Assembly: GCA_012931725.1 (NCBI GenBank)
Contig: CM022946.1
Location: 116,821,371 to 116,885,370 of the forward strand
Reading direction: 5' to 3'
Length of the DNA: 64,000 bases
Source: Litsea cubeba
Taxonomy: Eukaryota; Streptophyta; Magnoliopsida; Laurales; Lauraceae
Positions 47,046 to 58,837 of this stretch are shown here, in pieces. A program made the position numbers and the translations under genes. The number at the start of each line of letters is the position of its first letter. Position 1 is the stretch's first letter. The notes under the pieces are model-generated. The model was not told the DNA's origin, did not search any database, and worked only from the letters and a program-made list of their open reading frames with translations.

Positions 47046-47589
47046 AAAGTAATTAACCTCTAAGCCCAGTTGGAATGTGAGAATCAATTGTAGGTTGGAA
47101 CGTGAGAATCAATTGTATAGACAAAGAGAAGGCTAAGAATTGTATTCACATGAAAAAATATAGAAAGTAAAAATAAGACTCTTCTTCTCAACCAAGACTT
47201 TTAAAGCCCACCTTTTCTCTATTTTATTTACTATAAACTGGCAACAAAGGCCCGTTCTTAGCCCGGACCCAAAAATGAGACTATATTTAAACTTTATTTT
47301 ATTTTTAAAATTAAAAAAATATATTATTTAATAGAAATGAAGAGTACCATCCTATCAAAATAATGTAATATATAAAGAATCTTTAAAATTAAAGTAAGTT
47401 TATGCAAAATAATAATTAACGAATTTAGTTTCAAATACAAAGATGAATAATAATGAATTCAAAGTTTTGAAGAATAAGAAAATCAAACAATTAATTCTAT
47501 TTTTATTCTGATTGAATAGAAATGTGTACAAATAAACCTAGAATCTATATACCCACTCTTCTGGGTTTGAAAGTTAGTATATATAGAAA
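47046..47589. other. AT-rich spacer, no gene recognised
   Basis: Strongly AT-rich sequence between the decayed LTR and the LINE. AATGTGAGAATCAATTGTA is repeated near 47083-47120. Confidence 0.55.
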
Positions 47590-48579
47590 GAAATCTAAAA
47601 AAGAAAGGGCTTTATTCAAAACTGACTTAGAGAAAGCTTATGATCATCTGGAGTGGGACGTTGTGGATTACATGTATCTTAGATTTGGTTTTGGGGAAGT
47701 TTGGCGCAACTGGATACACTAGTGCGTTTCTACTACCTCCTTTTTAGTTCTTGTCAATGGCTCACCCTCCAAATTATTCACAGCTTCAAAAGGGATTTGG
47801 CAGGGAGATCCTCTATCTCCTTTTCTTTTTACAATTGTGGTGGAGGATTTGAGCTCTCTTCTGGTAAAAGCAAGGGAGTTGGGTATCATCTGTATTTTTG
47901 AAATCGGGCGCTGTAAAGAGGTAATTACACATCTTCAATTTGCAGATGATACTATTCTTTTTAGCTCAACCAAAAGAGAAGAAGTCTTAGCCATTAAGAG
48001 AATTCTCCATTGTTTTCAATTGGTGTCGGGATTGAAAATAAACATCTCAAAGAGTTTGTTGGTGGGAGATGGGTGCTATGAGGAGACCACTCGGGCGTTG
48101 GCAAGTAATTTTAAGTGTAAGGCGGGAGGCTTCCCCTCCTTCATCTTGGGCTATCTATTGGTGCTAAGCCAAGATCTAAGTCATTTTGGGATCCAGTGAA
48201 TGATAAATTTATTAGGAAATTGTCTTCTTGGAAAAAGCTTTACTTGTCAATTGGTGGGAAAATCACTCTTATTACAGCCTTCCTATCCAATCTTCCAGTT
48301 TATTATATGTTGCTCTTTAAAATGCCAAAGGCAGTGATTGCAAGGTTGGATCGCATTCGGAGGAATTTTCTATGGGATGGTAAGGGTGACAGGAAGAAAT
48401 TACGTTTATTGAAGTGGGTGAGGTGATTCAACCTAAATCTAAAAGGGGTCTTGGCCTTAGTAGTTTGGAAAATAAGAATTGGGTGTTGTTTTCTAAATGG
48501 TGGTAGAGGTTTGGGGAGGAGATGGAGGCTCTCTAGCATAGGGTGATTGCTCTTAAATGTGGAGAAGATAAGTGGGGGT

Positions 48580-51163
48580 TGTTGACACCAAAAATGTCAC
48601 TTTGCCTTTTCAAGATCCAAAGAGCTACATGAAGTCGCAACCTGCCATAAATAAGCAATGCTACTTCCAAAAAATCAAATCTTGTCAGAATCAAACAAAA
48701 ACTGCAAGATCCTTCAAGACAGCCAAAAGAGGAGTACACAAGAAGTTTCGGGCCATTTCAAAATCATTTGGCCTAACTTCGCTTCTCCGGCAGCTGAAAA
48801 GGAGCTCCCGGCGGCGAAAGGATCGAAGACACCAAATCTTCGATCAGAGCCGATAGATGGTCTCAAAATACATCCAAAAGGTTCCACGTCAAGTTCTGAG
48901 TCAAACCAACAACGTTTGACCCTACATCAACCATCGAACAGCTAAATCAAGCCTCTCGGCGGCGAGAACCACCGAGGTCATCACTCATCAGATAGAGCAC
49001 ATGGACGGCTTCAAAATGCTTACAAAGTGCTACATGTCAAATTTCAGGTCATTTCGACAACATTTGACCATACTATGACGCTCGGAAGCCAAATCAGGCC
49101 TCTCGGCGGCGAAGCTCCCCGATACCATGGTTTCCAAGATAGAGCCTATGGATCATCTTAAAATGACTCCAATAGGTTCCCTGTCAAATTTCAAGTCAAT
49201 CGGACATCGGTTGACCGCACATCAAGCCGCGACATCTTCATCGCGACAAAAGCAAGTCTACTGGTGATAGGACCCCAAACGGATTCAAAACTCAAACAAA
49301 AGCCTATGGTTGGTCTTATTTATTGCTCAGCAGGCTTCACACCAAATTTCAGGTCATTCCGACATCGTTTGACCCAGTTTCAGCTTTTGACGGAAAATCG
49401 GCAGCTCTGCGCGACAAAGTCTTCGGCTTTCTCAGAAAATTGGAAACTTTGTAAAATAAAATGCAAGGATTCTCATCAGGTTTTCTATAGGGAAATCAGG
49501 CCAATAAATGATAAAAAATGTCAAGGAGAAATACAGAAGAAAAAAGAGTCAAAAAACAGCAAAAACGGACTCAAAACGGGACAAAAGGGGGAAACCCCCC
49601 CCCCCCCCCCGCCCAGGGTTGCAGACCCCTGCAACCCTGGGGCCCGGGATCGCCCGGTGGGCCCCGGAAACCCCATTTTTCGCCATTTTTTCTCGATTCG
49701 AAACGTCCGGCCTCTGGTATTTTCCAAAATTCATACTTTTGAGACACCAAATTCTCTGACATCCGTCAAAATCACGGGTTAATCATCAAGAGTATCGAAA
49801 TCAACATTAATCACCAACCGGTCAACCAAAAAAGTGTGCTTTCCACCTGACCGATCGAGAAATCGACAGGACAGATGGCACCGACCCGCCGTTGGCAAAC
49901 AATACCTGAAGTTACGTGGTCATCTGATGTCGATCTACATGAAGATCCATCATTGATCATCGCCAGAAGAATCCCAAAAGACGCGGCACGGCCCGCGACT
50001 CTTCAACTGCTCGGCGACCACTTAATGCGATTAATTGACTAGCTTTATTGCAGTCATTAATCCATTTCTTTGGATGGCCCAATCAGAAGCAAGCATCCGG
50101 GAGTTACAAGTCAAGAGATTCATGGCATTTAACCCATGAAACTCCTCCCATCATGGCGATTAAAGGCGATTAAATGCCCTCAATCTCCTCCGGCCAATCA
50201 GAAGCCAAGAAAAAGGAGTTATAAAATAAAGGAATTAAATCCTGTAACTCCTCCCATTATGCGGCTTAATGACAATAAAAGCCCATAAACTCTCCTAAAT
50301 GGCTACCAAGAGCCTATAAATAGGAGAGCGCTCCAAGAAGAAAGGACAGCACGAAAAGCACAGACAGCAGCACAAGAGACTGCAGAAAATCCGGAAACTC
50401 AGACAGAAAAAGGCATCAGAAATCTAAGAGAAAACTCTACGGAAGTTCTACACCGACCACCGCTACAAGGTGACAAAAGTCCCTTGGAGGGTATCCCCCC
50501 AAGGTCCTTGTCTTCTCCTTCTGCCTTCAATGGCTTAGACGTGGCTTTTCAGCCCGTCTACTTGGTTTTTTATTGGACATAGGACCTCCTTTTGGTCTTT
50601 GTCCCCTAAAAACCTGAGATTATAGCCAAGCCAAGTGAATCAATAGCATCCTCTGTTCTCATCTGCATTGATGATGGCGAAGTCCACATATGGCTTGCGA
50701 CCGTCAATCTGAACGGGTCCCCCACAATCTCCTGAGAAGTTAGATCCTCATTTTCTTGCTTTTCATTGTAGTTTGTATTTTTTAAAAAGAGACAAAAATC
50801 ACAACTCTTGTCTTTCATTATTGATAAGGATTGTAAATCGGCTATAAACCCCAAAATCGGCTATAAACGCCAAAATTGGCTATAAATGCCAAAAAAATCG
50901 CCTTTCACGGCAAATCAAGAAAATGTCTCTTTTCTTAAATATATGTGCAATGGAAAACTTGAAAAAAGTTGATTTCCTTTTTACTTGCGAAGGTTGATCT
51001 CCGGATCACCACTTGCAATTCCAAGTAAAATAGAAAATCTGGCACACCCACACAAAGAAATGTTGATGCACGCCTCTGCCCCTCCGGTTACGAAAGGGTC
51101 AGACCCAAACGGACTCCCACGTCCGCCGACCTCGGTAGAACCGAGCAGAAGCGCGGTCCATCA
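48580..51163 (+). mobile_element. Solo LTR (2584 bp), family unassigned, inserted in LINE
   Basis: TGTTGACACC begins it and GGTCCATCA ends it, with GGGGT duplicated (48575-48579 and 51164-51168). Joining the flanks restores the LINE reading GEDKWG to WWPKQGPSVSFW. A TATA box CTATAAATAGG lies near 50315. No coding domain and no internal primer site are present, so a solo LTR is the best reading. It could be + by the TATA box and TG...CA polarity. Confidence 0.85.
48780..49400 (+). repeat. Degenerate tandem repeats of about 140-150 bp in the solo LTR
   Basis: About four units share CCTCTCGGCGGCGA, AGATAGAGC, TCAAATTTCAGGTCATTTCG and CATTTGACC words. Divergence is high. Confidence 0.7.
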
Positions 51164-52684
51164 GGGGTGGTGGCCAAAACAAGGGCCAAGTGTAAGTTTT
51201 TGGTTGGACGATTAGATGGGCCTTTGTGCAAGTTGTTCCCTAAATTCTTTAGATTAGATTTTCAGTCAATGAGGAGGCTTCGGTCAGTGATTGTTACAAG
51301 ATGAGAAATGGTAGTATTGTATGGAGGGTGTCTTTTATAAGGAGCTTGAAGTTGTTGGACAGAGGTTCTTATGAGGAGATGTTGAGTCTTCTTACTAACT
51401 TGTTTCTTTGCAGGGACTCTGAGGACGCTCGGATTTGAAAAACTTCCATTTCCAGAAATTTCTAGGCAAAAGCTTTCCTGGTAGCCTTTGAGGGTTTTCA
51501 CCCTCAAAGGGATCCTTATTCCTTTGTGTGGTTGGGGCTAGCTCCTCCACGGGTCAAGGCATTTTGTTGGGTTAGCTATGATGGCGAGACTTCCCACAGT
51601 GGATAATCTAAGGAGGAGAGGGATGACTTCTTTAAACTTCTCTGACCTTTGTATGATGTGTGGCAGGGAGGAGGAGACCATTAACCACTTCTTTATTCAT
51701 TATGAGTTGGCTTCTACAGTGTGGTGTAGCTTTCTTGAGAGATGCGGTATGGTTTGGTGTTTTTCGAAGACTTGGTGTTTTCCAAAGAATATTGCGGATA
51801 TGGCGGAGTCTTGGCGAGGTGGGTCTTTTGTCGTTTGTGGACGAGATCCTATAGATGGTGACTCCTTTCACTATCTTCTGGTCTATTTGGAAAGAAAGAA
51901 ATGATAGGATCTTTAGAAGCTCTTATTCTTCGGCAGGTGATTTGATTTCCAAGGTCACCTTGAGGATTGTGAAATGGGCGCTAGTAAGAAAGGAGTTCTC
52001 TAATTTCAATTTTAATGATATTCTTTCTAATTGGAAAGCTTGCATGGGTTATGGCCCTCCTAAGGAGAGGAGATCCGTCCCTTGGTCTCCACCTCCTTTT
52101 GGGGTTTTAAAGCTCAATGTGGATGGGGCTTCTAGGGGTAAACCGGGGTACGCAGGGATTGGAGGCATCCTTCGTAAATTTAAGGGTGAGATATTACTGA
52201 AGTGGAGGTTTTAGCTATTTTGGAAGGCGTTAGATTGTTTTCAAGAAGATTTTGGGGGTCCCTTGTTGTAGAAAGTGATTCTTCTAACGCAATTGCTTGG
52301 GTGTCCAATCAGAAGGCTCACCCTTGAAGATTTCAATTTCTTTTTAATGAGATTAGGGAGCTCTCATCTAGCATCAATCTCTCCTTCTCTTGTAAGGTCA
52401 AATCCACCAACTCTATGACCGATGCATTAGCCAAGCAAGGGGTTGAGAGGGTGTCTCCTTAGGTGGGTGTGATTTTGTAGTTTTTTCATTGGTAAAGGTG
52501 TGATTTTGTAGTTTGGGTGGTGTTTGGGTAACGTTCTTGTGATTGGGGTGGGTGTCATCTTGTAGTTGGGGAGTGAGTGACACAATACTCTTGTACTTTC
52601 TCCCTCCCTCCTTTATTTTGTTGTTTCTTTGTTCTTGTTTCTCTTTTAATGAAATTGGAGTTACCGTTTAGAAAATAAATAAAA

Positions 52685-54093
52685 TATTCCAGTGACTACA
52701 TAACACATGCATATGCAATATGATTGGGAATCTTTAAAACTATGTAATGCTATCGCTAGAAGAGATAAAAGAGAGAGATACAAAGAGATTGATTGGGAGA
52801 GAGGAGAGAAAGAGTAGAAATGGTTTATCTAGACTGTTGGGGGAAGAGAGAAAAGATAGAGGGAAGGGGAGGGGTCTGTGAGGGGAGGGTGAGAGGTGGT
52901 TGGGTCGGACCTATGGCTATGGGGGAGATAGGGAGGCAGGGAGCAAGAAAGAGAATAAGAAAGGTTTGTCATGCCTGGTTGGGGGAGAGAGGGGTGGGGA
53001 TTGGGGAGAGAGAGGAGAGAGAGAGATTGGAAGGGAGAAATAGAAGAGAGTGGAAAAGCAGTATCCTCCCTAAAAAGTTTTTGGAGACTGCAGGAGTCCA
53101 CATGAGAGAAAAGTCGAGGAGGTGGTTTTTTTCAAAACGCGAGAACCAAGCAGAGTGCCGGTAAGCTGTTCCCAAATAAAAACTAAATTTAATCATTTTC
53201 CGTTTTCTACTCCAGCGGGATACCTTTTAGAGATCATTCCAACGAAAATAAATTTTGGAATACTTTTTTATACTTACCAAACACGGTTTATATTGTCACG
53301 GAAACAACCCTTTGGCATGATGCCAAACGCGCCTTGAGGAAATGACCAAAATGCCTTGGTTTAGAAACAGGTCTAGGTCCAGGTCCATAGGTCAGAACCT
53401 ATATAGGTCTAGACCCAGTCTTGATTTCTTATTGGATAGAAAGACTGATTTCGGAACTGATTTTCTACCAAAAACCAAAATTAGGTTCAAAGCTCGGTTA
53501 TTTTTATGTTGAGGACATCGGAGTAGTGGAAAATAGGATCCATGTGATTTCATCCATCCACAGTGGGTTATTATCAAACAAATGTGCATTGCTTGATCCA
53601 AGCAAAAACCCGATTCAATAAAGCAGCAAATTACAGACTTATGTAATATAAAAAGTATCCAGCAAGGCTTCTTTAATTTGAATTATGATATCAATAAAGG
53701 GTGAAGGAAAAAAAATAGAATAATCAAGCACAATAGGTGCCTTCTTTGAGCAATAAGGTCAAAGAGAAGGAAATGAATGTGATTTAAGCCGTTGTCTTTT
53801 GGATAGAAGTAAAAGATGACAAAGTCTTTGTGTTTTTTAAAGTTAAGGATTTTACCCGAAAAACACTTAATGTGGCTATTGGACTGAATCGGACAAATTA
53901 TCTAAGCATGCACCGAATAGGGCAATTCACCCCAAGACCCATTTTTCTTACCGCTTTTTTCGATGGTCAATATCGACCCTCATTTTAAGTGTCGAGGGTC
54001 CATATCGACCCTGGACAGACAAAAGGAAACAGTTTTTCTCATCTTCTTCCTTCTTCCTCTCTTTCCCAAACCCAATCCAATGATGGAAAAAAT
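52685..54093. other. No gene recognised; purine-rich tract
   Basis: 52750-53100 is G/A-rich and gives spurious frames. Near 53965-54010 two TCGACCCT-type words surround a small dyad (GGTCAATATCGACC, GGTCCATATCGACC). No element limits could be fixed. Confidence 0.55.
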
Positions 54094-54549
54094 AGTTTTT
54101 GGGGGCTGTTTGGATTTGTGCTACTCCGGAATGAATCACTCAAGGTAGTGTTGAACGATGATGGCCATCATTTCTCGACTTCTTTGGCAGCCTAGAATGA
54201 GGCTTCTTGTACATTTCCCATTAGTTCTAAGAGAGAGCGAGGACACAATATGGTTGGAGATTAAGATAGACCCAATCTCCTACCATAAACTCCCTATTAG
54301 TATGATGCTTATCATATACTTGTTTGATGCGTGACTGTGCTGTGTGCAGATGCTCACGTAATTCTTTTAAAACCTGATCTCGTGCCTTTAATTCATGATC
54401 AACTACTTCCAACTCAGGTGTAACCGGTACTCGGACGTGCCTTTAATTTCTGAACCGTTGAGAAGCCGACAAATGACAGTCATCAACATTCAACACTACT
54501 AAGAGTGATTCATTCTAGAGTAGCACAAATCCAAACAGGCCTCAAAAAC
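54094..54549. mobile_element. Inverted-repeat unit enclosing an integrase fragment
   Basis: Left arm (54094 to about 54180) and right arm (about 54467-54549) pair closely: TGTTTGGATTTGTGCTACTC and GAATGAATCACTC occur in both. The right arm stops exactly at the LTR end at 54550, so its outer end may have been the target of the Tat insertion. No target duplication of the unit itself was found. Confidence 0.65.
54227..54430 (-). pseudogene. Fragment of Reina-type gypsy integrase C-terminus
   Basis: About 65 residues on - read VVDHELKARDQVLKELREH, RIKQVYDKHHTNREF and VGDWVYLNLQPY. This is the conserved segment after the integrase core of Reina/CRM-like chromoviruses. Nothing else of that element is present. 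It sits between inverted repeats, which suggests capture or insertion into a MITE-like unit. Confidence 0.75.
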
Positions 54550-55491
54550 TGTAGGTGCAGAAAATAATGACCCACAATAAGGTGGTGCCTTAAAGGACTT
54601 ATCCGAGAAGATGGTGATGGCTGGGCGTGTCTGAGTGCCGTCCGAAAGCCTGAAAGAGATGAACAAACGATCAAAGGACCCTGGCCTGGGCGGCGCAAGG
54701 CTCTCCGATGCCAAAGTCAGTGTGGGAACTGGAACAATGGAAGGAGAGGGAGAAGAGAGACAGAGTAACGGCTCTGTGTATGGAATGTGCGTACCTTAGA
54801 TGGTGGTTTGAGCCTCTATTTATAGAGTTTGGAATGTATCTTTAGGAGATATTGTGGTGTGGGGCCCGTGATTCGACTGGGAAGTCACGATCAGCCCACA
54901 TTGCATTAATTGTGGTCCAATCCAGCCCACTCTGTATTAAATGCGCGTCGGGTCAGCCCACGTCGCATTTAATGCACATCTTGTTGGGCCAGATCGTGTT
55001 GGGCGCCTTTGGCGGTAGGGGTACCAGCGGATCTGCCCTCGGGCCCTGCCCTGATGTGGCCTCAGCCGCTGGATGCCGCCCTGTCAGGGATCTGGGGAAG
55101 ATTGTGAGCGGCTGGATGTCGCATCTGTCCCACTAGCTCGCGCCCCTATTCTTCCACGTGCCTGATGACGTGGGGGAAGAGGGGTGCAAGTGAAGGTTCT
55201 CTCCTGCTTCGGCTTCTGTCCCGGCTTCTTCAGCCGAGGTGGAGTTTTCTGCCGAAATGGCACCCGGGGTGGCTCAGCCGAGGTGGAGCTCCCTGCCGGG
55301 ATGACGCCCGGGGTGGGCCAGTTCGGCGCTAAGGGCCCGGAACTGCCTGACTTCGGCCGGACCTCCTGTCCTGGTAGCCGGGGTGAGACTGGTGCCACGT
55401 GGATGGCACGAGGATGGCACGTGAGAGTGCTTAGTCTCATCTGATGGCTGTGATTAGCGTAATCATGTGTCAAAGGAAATCTCCCCACACA
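54550..55491 (-). mobile_element. 3' LTR of Tat element, 942 bp
   Basis: Read on -, it starts TGTGTGGGGAGA and ends TTTCTGCACCTACA. A TATA box (TATAAATAGAGG on -) lies near 54816-54830. The last 60 bp match the LTR end at 37790-37846 closely. Confidence 0.9.
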
Positions 55492-55509
55492 ATTGCCCCC
55501 TAGCTTTTG
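55492..55509 (-). promoter_or_regulatory. Polypurine tract of Tat element
   Basis: On - AAAAGCTAGGGGGCAAT lies directly before the LTR, similar to AGAAGCTGGGGGGCTT in the gag-only element. Confidence 0.7.
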
Positions 55510-55991
55510 ACCTCTGAAGTGTGCTAGCCTTTAGGGGTTGAAAGCTAGAAGAACCCGTCTGGGGATACGGTGATCATCGCTTGTTGTCGCTTCGACTCTT
55601 TGAGGCAATAAATGCTCTGCCCTGTTCGTCTTGGGAACCGAGTTGACGGCTACACGCGTAGCTTCTGCGCTGATTGCGTTGTCTCATTGATGGGACGGGC
55701 ACGGGCTTTGAAGTGTCTCTTCGAATTCGGAGGCGATACCCAAATGAGGGTTCCCCTTCTACAAATAGGGCCGTCCCCTTCCTTTTCTCGCTTCTGATTT
55801 CTTTCGCCTTCGCCTTCACTTTCGATTTCTGCTCTGGTGCCTGAGATCTGTTCGAGGAGGACGACCGTAGAACGCGCCCGGATCTGCTCTTGATCTGCCT
55901 CTGTCCCTGTAAGTCGCTTTGTCCTTCTGTCTGGTTCTTCTTGGGGTTTTTCGATTTCTAGGGTTTTTCTTCGTCGTCACCCTTTTTAGAC
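55510..55991 (+). promoter_or_regulatory. Putative promoter and leader of the antisense ORF
   Basis: A TATA-like TACAAATAGGG lies near 55759, followed by a pyrimidine-rich leader, as in plant promoters. CCCT/GTAAGTC (GT at 55909) and TTTCTAG/GG (AG near 55963) could form a leader intron. No experimental support. Confidence 0.4.
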
Positions 55992-58519
55992 ATGGGCACC
56001 CCTAGATTCAGGGTAGATACCGATGAGGGCTTAGCCAGATTTAGAGCTGCCTTCAGTATTCCGGAGGGGGTCCTCCTGAAACCGGCGGACCTTGCCGACG
56101 CTGCCCTGTATCGCTGCTACGGCGGCTGGATGCCGTTCCCTCTGATCTCCGTGATCGAGGGCGGGGTCAGGTTTCCACTGCACCCCCTGCTTAGGGCCTG
56201 CCTTAGCCTTTGGTCCCTCGCCCCGGGCCAGCTGATGCCCAATGGCTACAAGGTCATCATGGGCACAGCGAAGCTGAACGAGATCTTGGGGACCAACCTA
56301 GGCCCTCACGACATCGAGGATACATATGATATCTGCAAGGCTGGGGAGGGAAGATATTATCTCCGTGTGAAGCCGCAGCGAAGGGGCTTCGTCCTAGCCT
56401 TGGAGGATTCAAGTAAGAATGCGGAGGAAGATTTCTTCTGTGTCTCGGGGGACTGGGAGTTCGGCCCAGGTGAAAGCAGGAGGCTGTCGGTCCCACGTCG
56501 CCCTGGGGAAGTCCCAAGTAATCATCACTGCTTTTCTCCTTTTTGCTTTGCTTACCTTATTGATGCCGAACTGATACTCTTCTTTGCCTGTTGAGCAGAG
56601 GCGGGTGCAAGGCGACGCTGAGCTGTCAGCGAAGGTTGGAGGAGGAATACCGACGATATCAACAAGGTTGAAAGGTACAAGGGGCACGAAACCAGGTCAG
56701 CTTGGAAGCTGCTCGGGTATACGCCGAGGTATCGCGGCCACTACCAGAGGACCGGAGTACCTGAGGTGGACGAGACGCACCCTGACCGTCCAACCGTATC
56801 AGTTGCGGTGTTTAGCGGGGTCCCCTTGACCGATCCCGTTGCTGACCGAACTGCGTCTGGTGCCGAGGCGTCTACTTCTGATCCGGAGCTGCCGGACTTG
56901 ACGCAGATAGTGGACGCTTATCTCTCTGATCGAGGAGAGGACATGGAGGGAAGCTCGAGGGAGCCTGCTGTCAAGGACCTGGCTGCTAAGTTTAGGCAGA
57001 GGTCGTCGTCTTCTGGGGCCCCATCGCCTGCCGGTACTCGTGCTGCTTCGGGTCTGGTGGGCGCTGGTGCTCTCTCTGCTCCTGTCCCCGCTCTTGCTCC
57101 GAGCGAGGGGGTTCGGCGACGTTCGCCGGAGCGCCCGAGGGAGGGGTCCCCGCCCAGGAAGAAGTCCAAGGCGGGTGAGAAAGATCTGGGGGCCGAACAT
57201 CCTCCGAAGGGTAAGACCCCTGCGCGGGCCCCCAGAGCCAAGGCTCCACCTGAAAAGAGCGCACCGGCTGAGAAGAGCGTGCCGGCAGGCAGGGCGTCCG
57301 GCGGGACAACCCGCGAGCGCAGCACCTCGGCGGGGCAGGGATCCGGGTCGTCCTCCGGACCCCGAACTGCCCCACCGCCATGGAAGCCGAGGATGGAAAC
57401 GCAGCCCGGCAAGCCTCTGAACGTCGAGGATCGGCTGCTGGGGAACGCCGACGTTATCGGGGCTCTTGCCAAGGCCTGCGCTCTGCCGCGAGATATGGAG
57501 ATGCACGAGAGGTTCGACGATGAGAGCCTGATGGTTTCGGCGATCCAGGCCAACCTCCTGGTAAGTGTTTTCAGCGTTTTCCTCTTAATTGATCCAGCTT
57601 GACTGCCCCGGTCTAACCCACTCCTTCCATGTGCAGAACGTGCAGAGGCTCCTAACTGTGGTGGGAAGGAGCGACAGGAGAGCGAAGAGGGTCTCCCAGC
57701 TGGAGACCGAGAGAGATAAGCTGAAGAAGGAACTGGACTGAGCAGCGGAAGGGAATGGAAGAGCTCAAGGTGGCCAGCGCTGGAGAGTCCGCTCGGTTGG
57801 CATCGTCTCTGACTGAGGTCGCCGAACTCTCGTCCCGGGCCAACCATATGAAAGGCGAGCTTTGGACAAAGAACAAAAGGGTCTCCGAGTTGGAGTCGGA
57901 GCTGGCCAGGTCGAAGTTTGAGTCGACAGCCGAGGCGACGAGGTTGCGAGGGGAGGTCCTGGCCGGTCGCGCTGAGAGGGAGAAGCTGGCGGCGGCGAAC
58001 GCCGAACTGGAAAAGGAGAAGGCCTCTCTTCTGTCCGAGGCCCAATTCGCCTTCCAGAACGGGGTGGACCGCGCCACTGAGCTGTACGAGAAACAGGTGG
58101 AGGAGATCACCTCCATTCTGTTCGAGGAAGGATGCCTGGCCGCACTAAGACGCGCGGGGATCCCTGAAGATCATCCTGTCTATCAGGACCTGCCGAAGTA
58201 TTCGGACCTGGATCCCGAGCCGAGCTCCGCACCTGCAACTGAAAGCGTCCCGGTCGAAGCTCCTGCAGCTGAAAGCGCCCCGGTCGAAGCTCCTGCTGCT
58301 GACGACGCTCCAGCTGCCCCGGTCTTGAGCGATGCCCCAGTCGCCAGTGATGCTTCGGCCGTGCCTCAGGGTGAGACCTCTTCTGCTCCTGGTTCAGCTG
58401 AGGTACCAGTCGAAGCCCCTTCTGCCAGCGACGCTCCAAGCGAGGTCCCTGTCTCGGTCGAAGCCTCTGGCCCCTTGGGAACGGTGATTGATCTGGTCGA
58501 ATCGCCGAGACCGGAGTAG
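55992..58519 (+). pseudogene. Antisense extra ORF of the Tat element, three exons, one frameshift
   Basis: Exon 1 (55992-56517) encodes a globular N-terminus with FPLHPLLRACLSLW, PNGYKVIMGTAKLNEILG and FFCVSGDWEFGPGE, resembling plant transposon-associated families such as Transposase_28. A short intron begins at GTAATC (56518); an acceptor at about 56622 gives the open continuing frame, whereas one at 56598 meets a TGA. Exon 2 (to 57560) is a basic, Pro/Ala/Ser-rich, probably disordered linker. The second intron (57561-57636, GTAAGT to TGCAG) is clear. Exon 3 reads VQRLLTVVGRSDRRAKRVSQ, then needs a one-base shift near 57738, continues as a long coiled coil (57755-58150) and ends in Glu/Pro/Ala repeats at TAG 58517-58519. 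The function of this ORF class is unknown. Confidence 0.75.
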
Positions 58520-58837
58520 CTCTATCTCTTCTCATGTCCTTGGTCTTTCTTTTGTAACGCCCCTTTCTTTCGGCCTTGTAATTCTTTCCATTATTAATGA
58601 AAAGACTTCTTTGCATTGTTCTGGAACACTTTCTGTGCTGTGTGTTTTGAGTGCTGGCACTGACCTTGGCCGAAATGGCTGGCTTTGGCCGAAATGGCTG
58701 GCCTTGCGCCGAGGTGGACCCATACCGTGGCCGAATTAACCTGCGCCGAGGTGGCCACATCATTCCGCTGGCCTCGGCTAGGCGAGAGTGAGTTCGGCAA
58801 TGGCCTTCTGAGGGGTGTATGAACCCGGACTTTAGGA

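Larger units (their letters stand above)
47590..52684 (+). pseudogene. Plant L1-type LINE, 5'-truncated and decayed, split by a solo LTR
   Basis: The RT begins near 47605 with LFKTDLEKAYDHLEW. GIWQGDPLSPFLF (about 47793) and LQFADDTILF (about 47935, active-site ADD) follow, then LSSWKKLYLSIGGKITLI (about 48215). The solo LTR interrupts after 48579. The LINE resumes at 51169 with the zinc-binding RT-associated region (CMMCGREEETINHFF, about 51652) and an RNase H domain (LKLNVDGASRGKPG, about 52110; VVESDSSNAIAWVS, about 52265). The 3' end is near 52684 in AAAATAAATAAAATA. Breaks include TAG near 47720, frameshifts near 48150 and 48425, and several later. The 5' limit is approximate. No clear target duplication was found. 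Confidence 0.88.

Noticed and set aside
56918..58045. 375-residue frame on -
   Set aside because: It is antisense to the coiled-coil and linker part of the + strand ORF, with no recognisable domain; GC-rich shadow frame.
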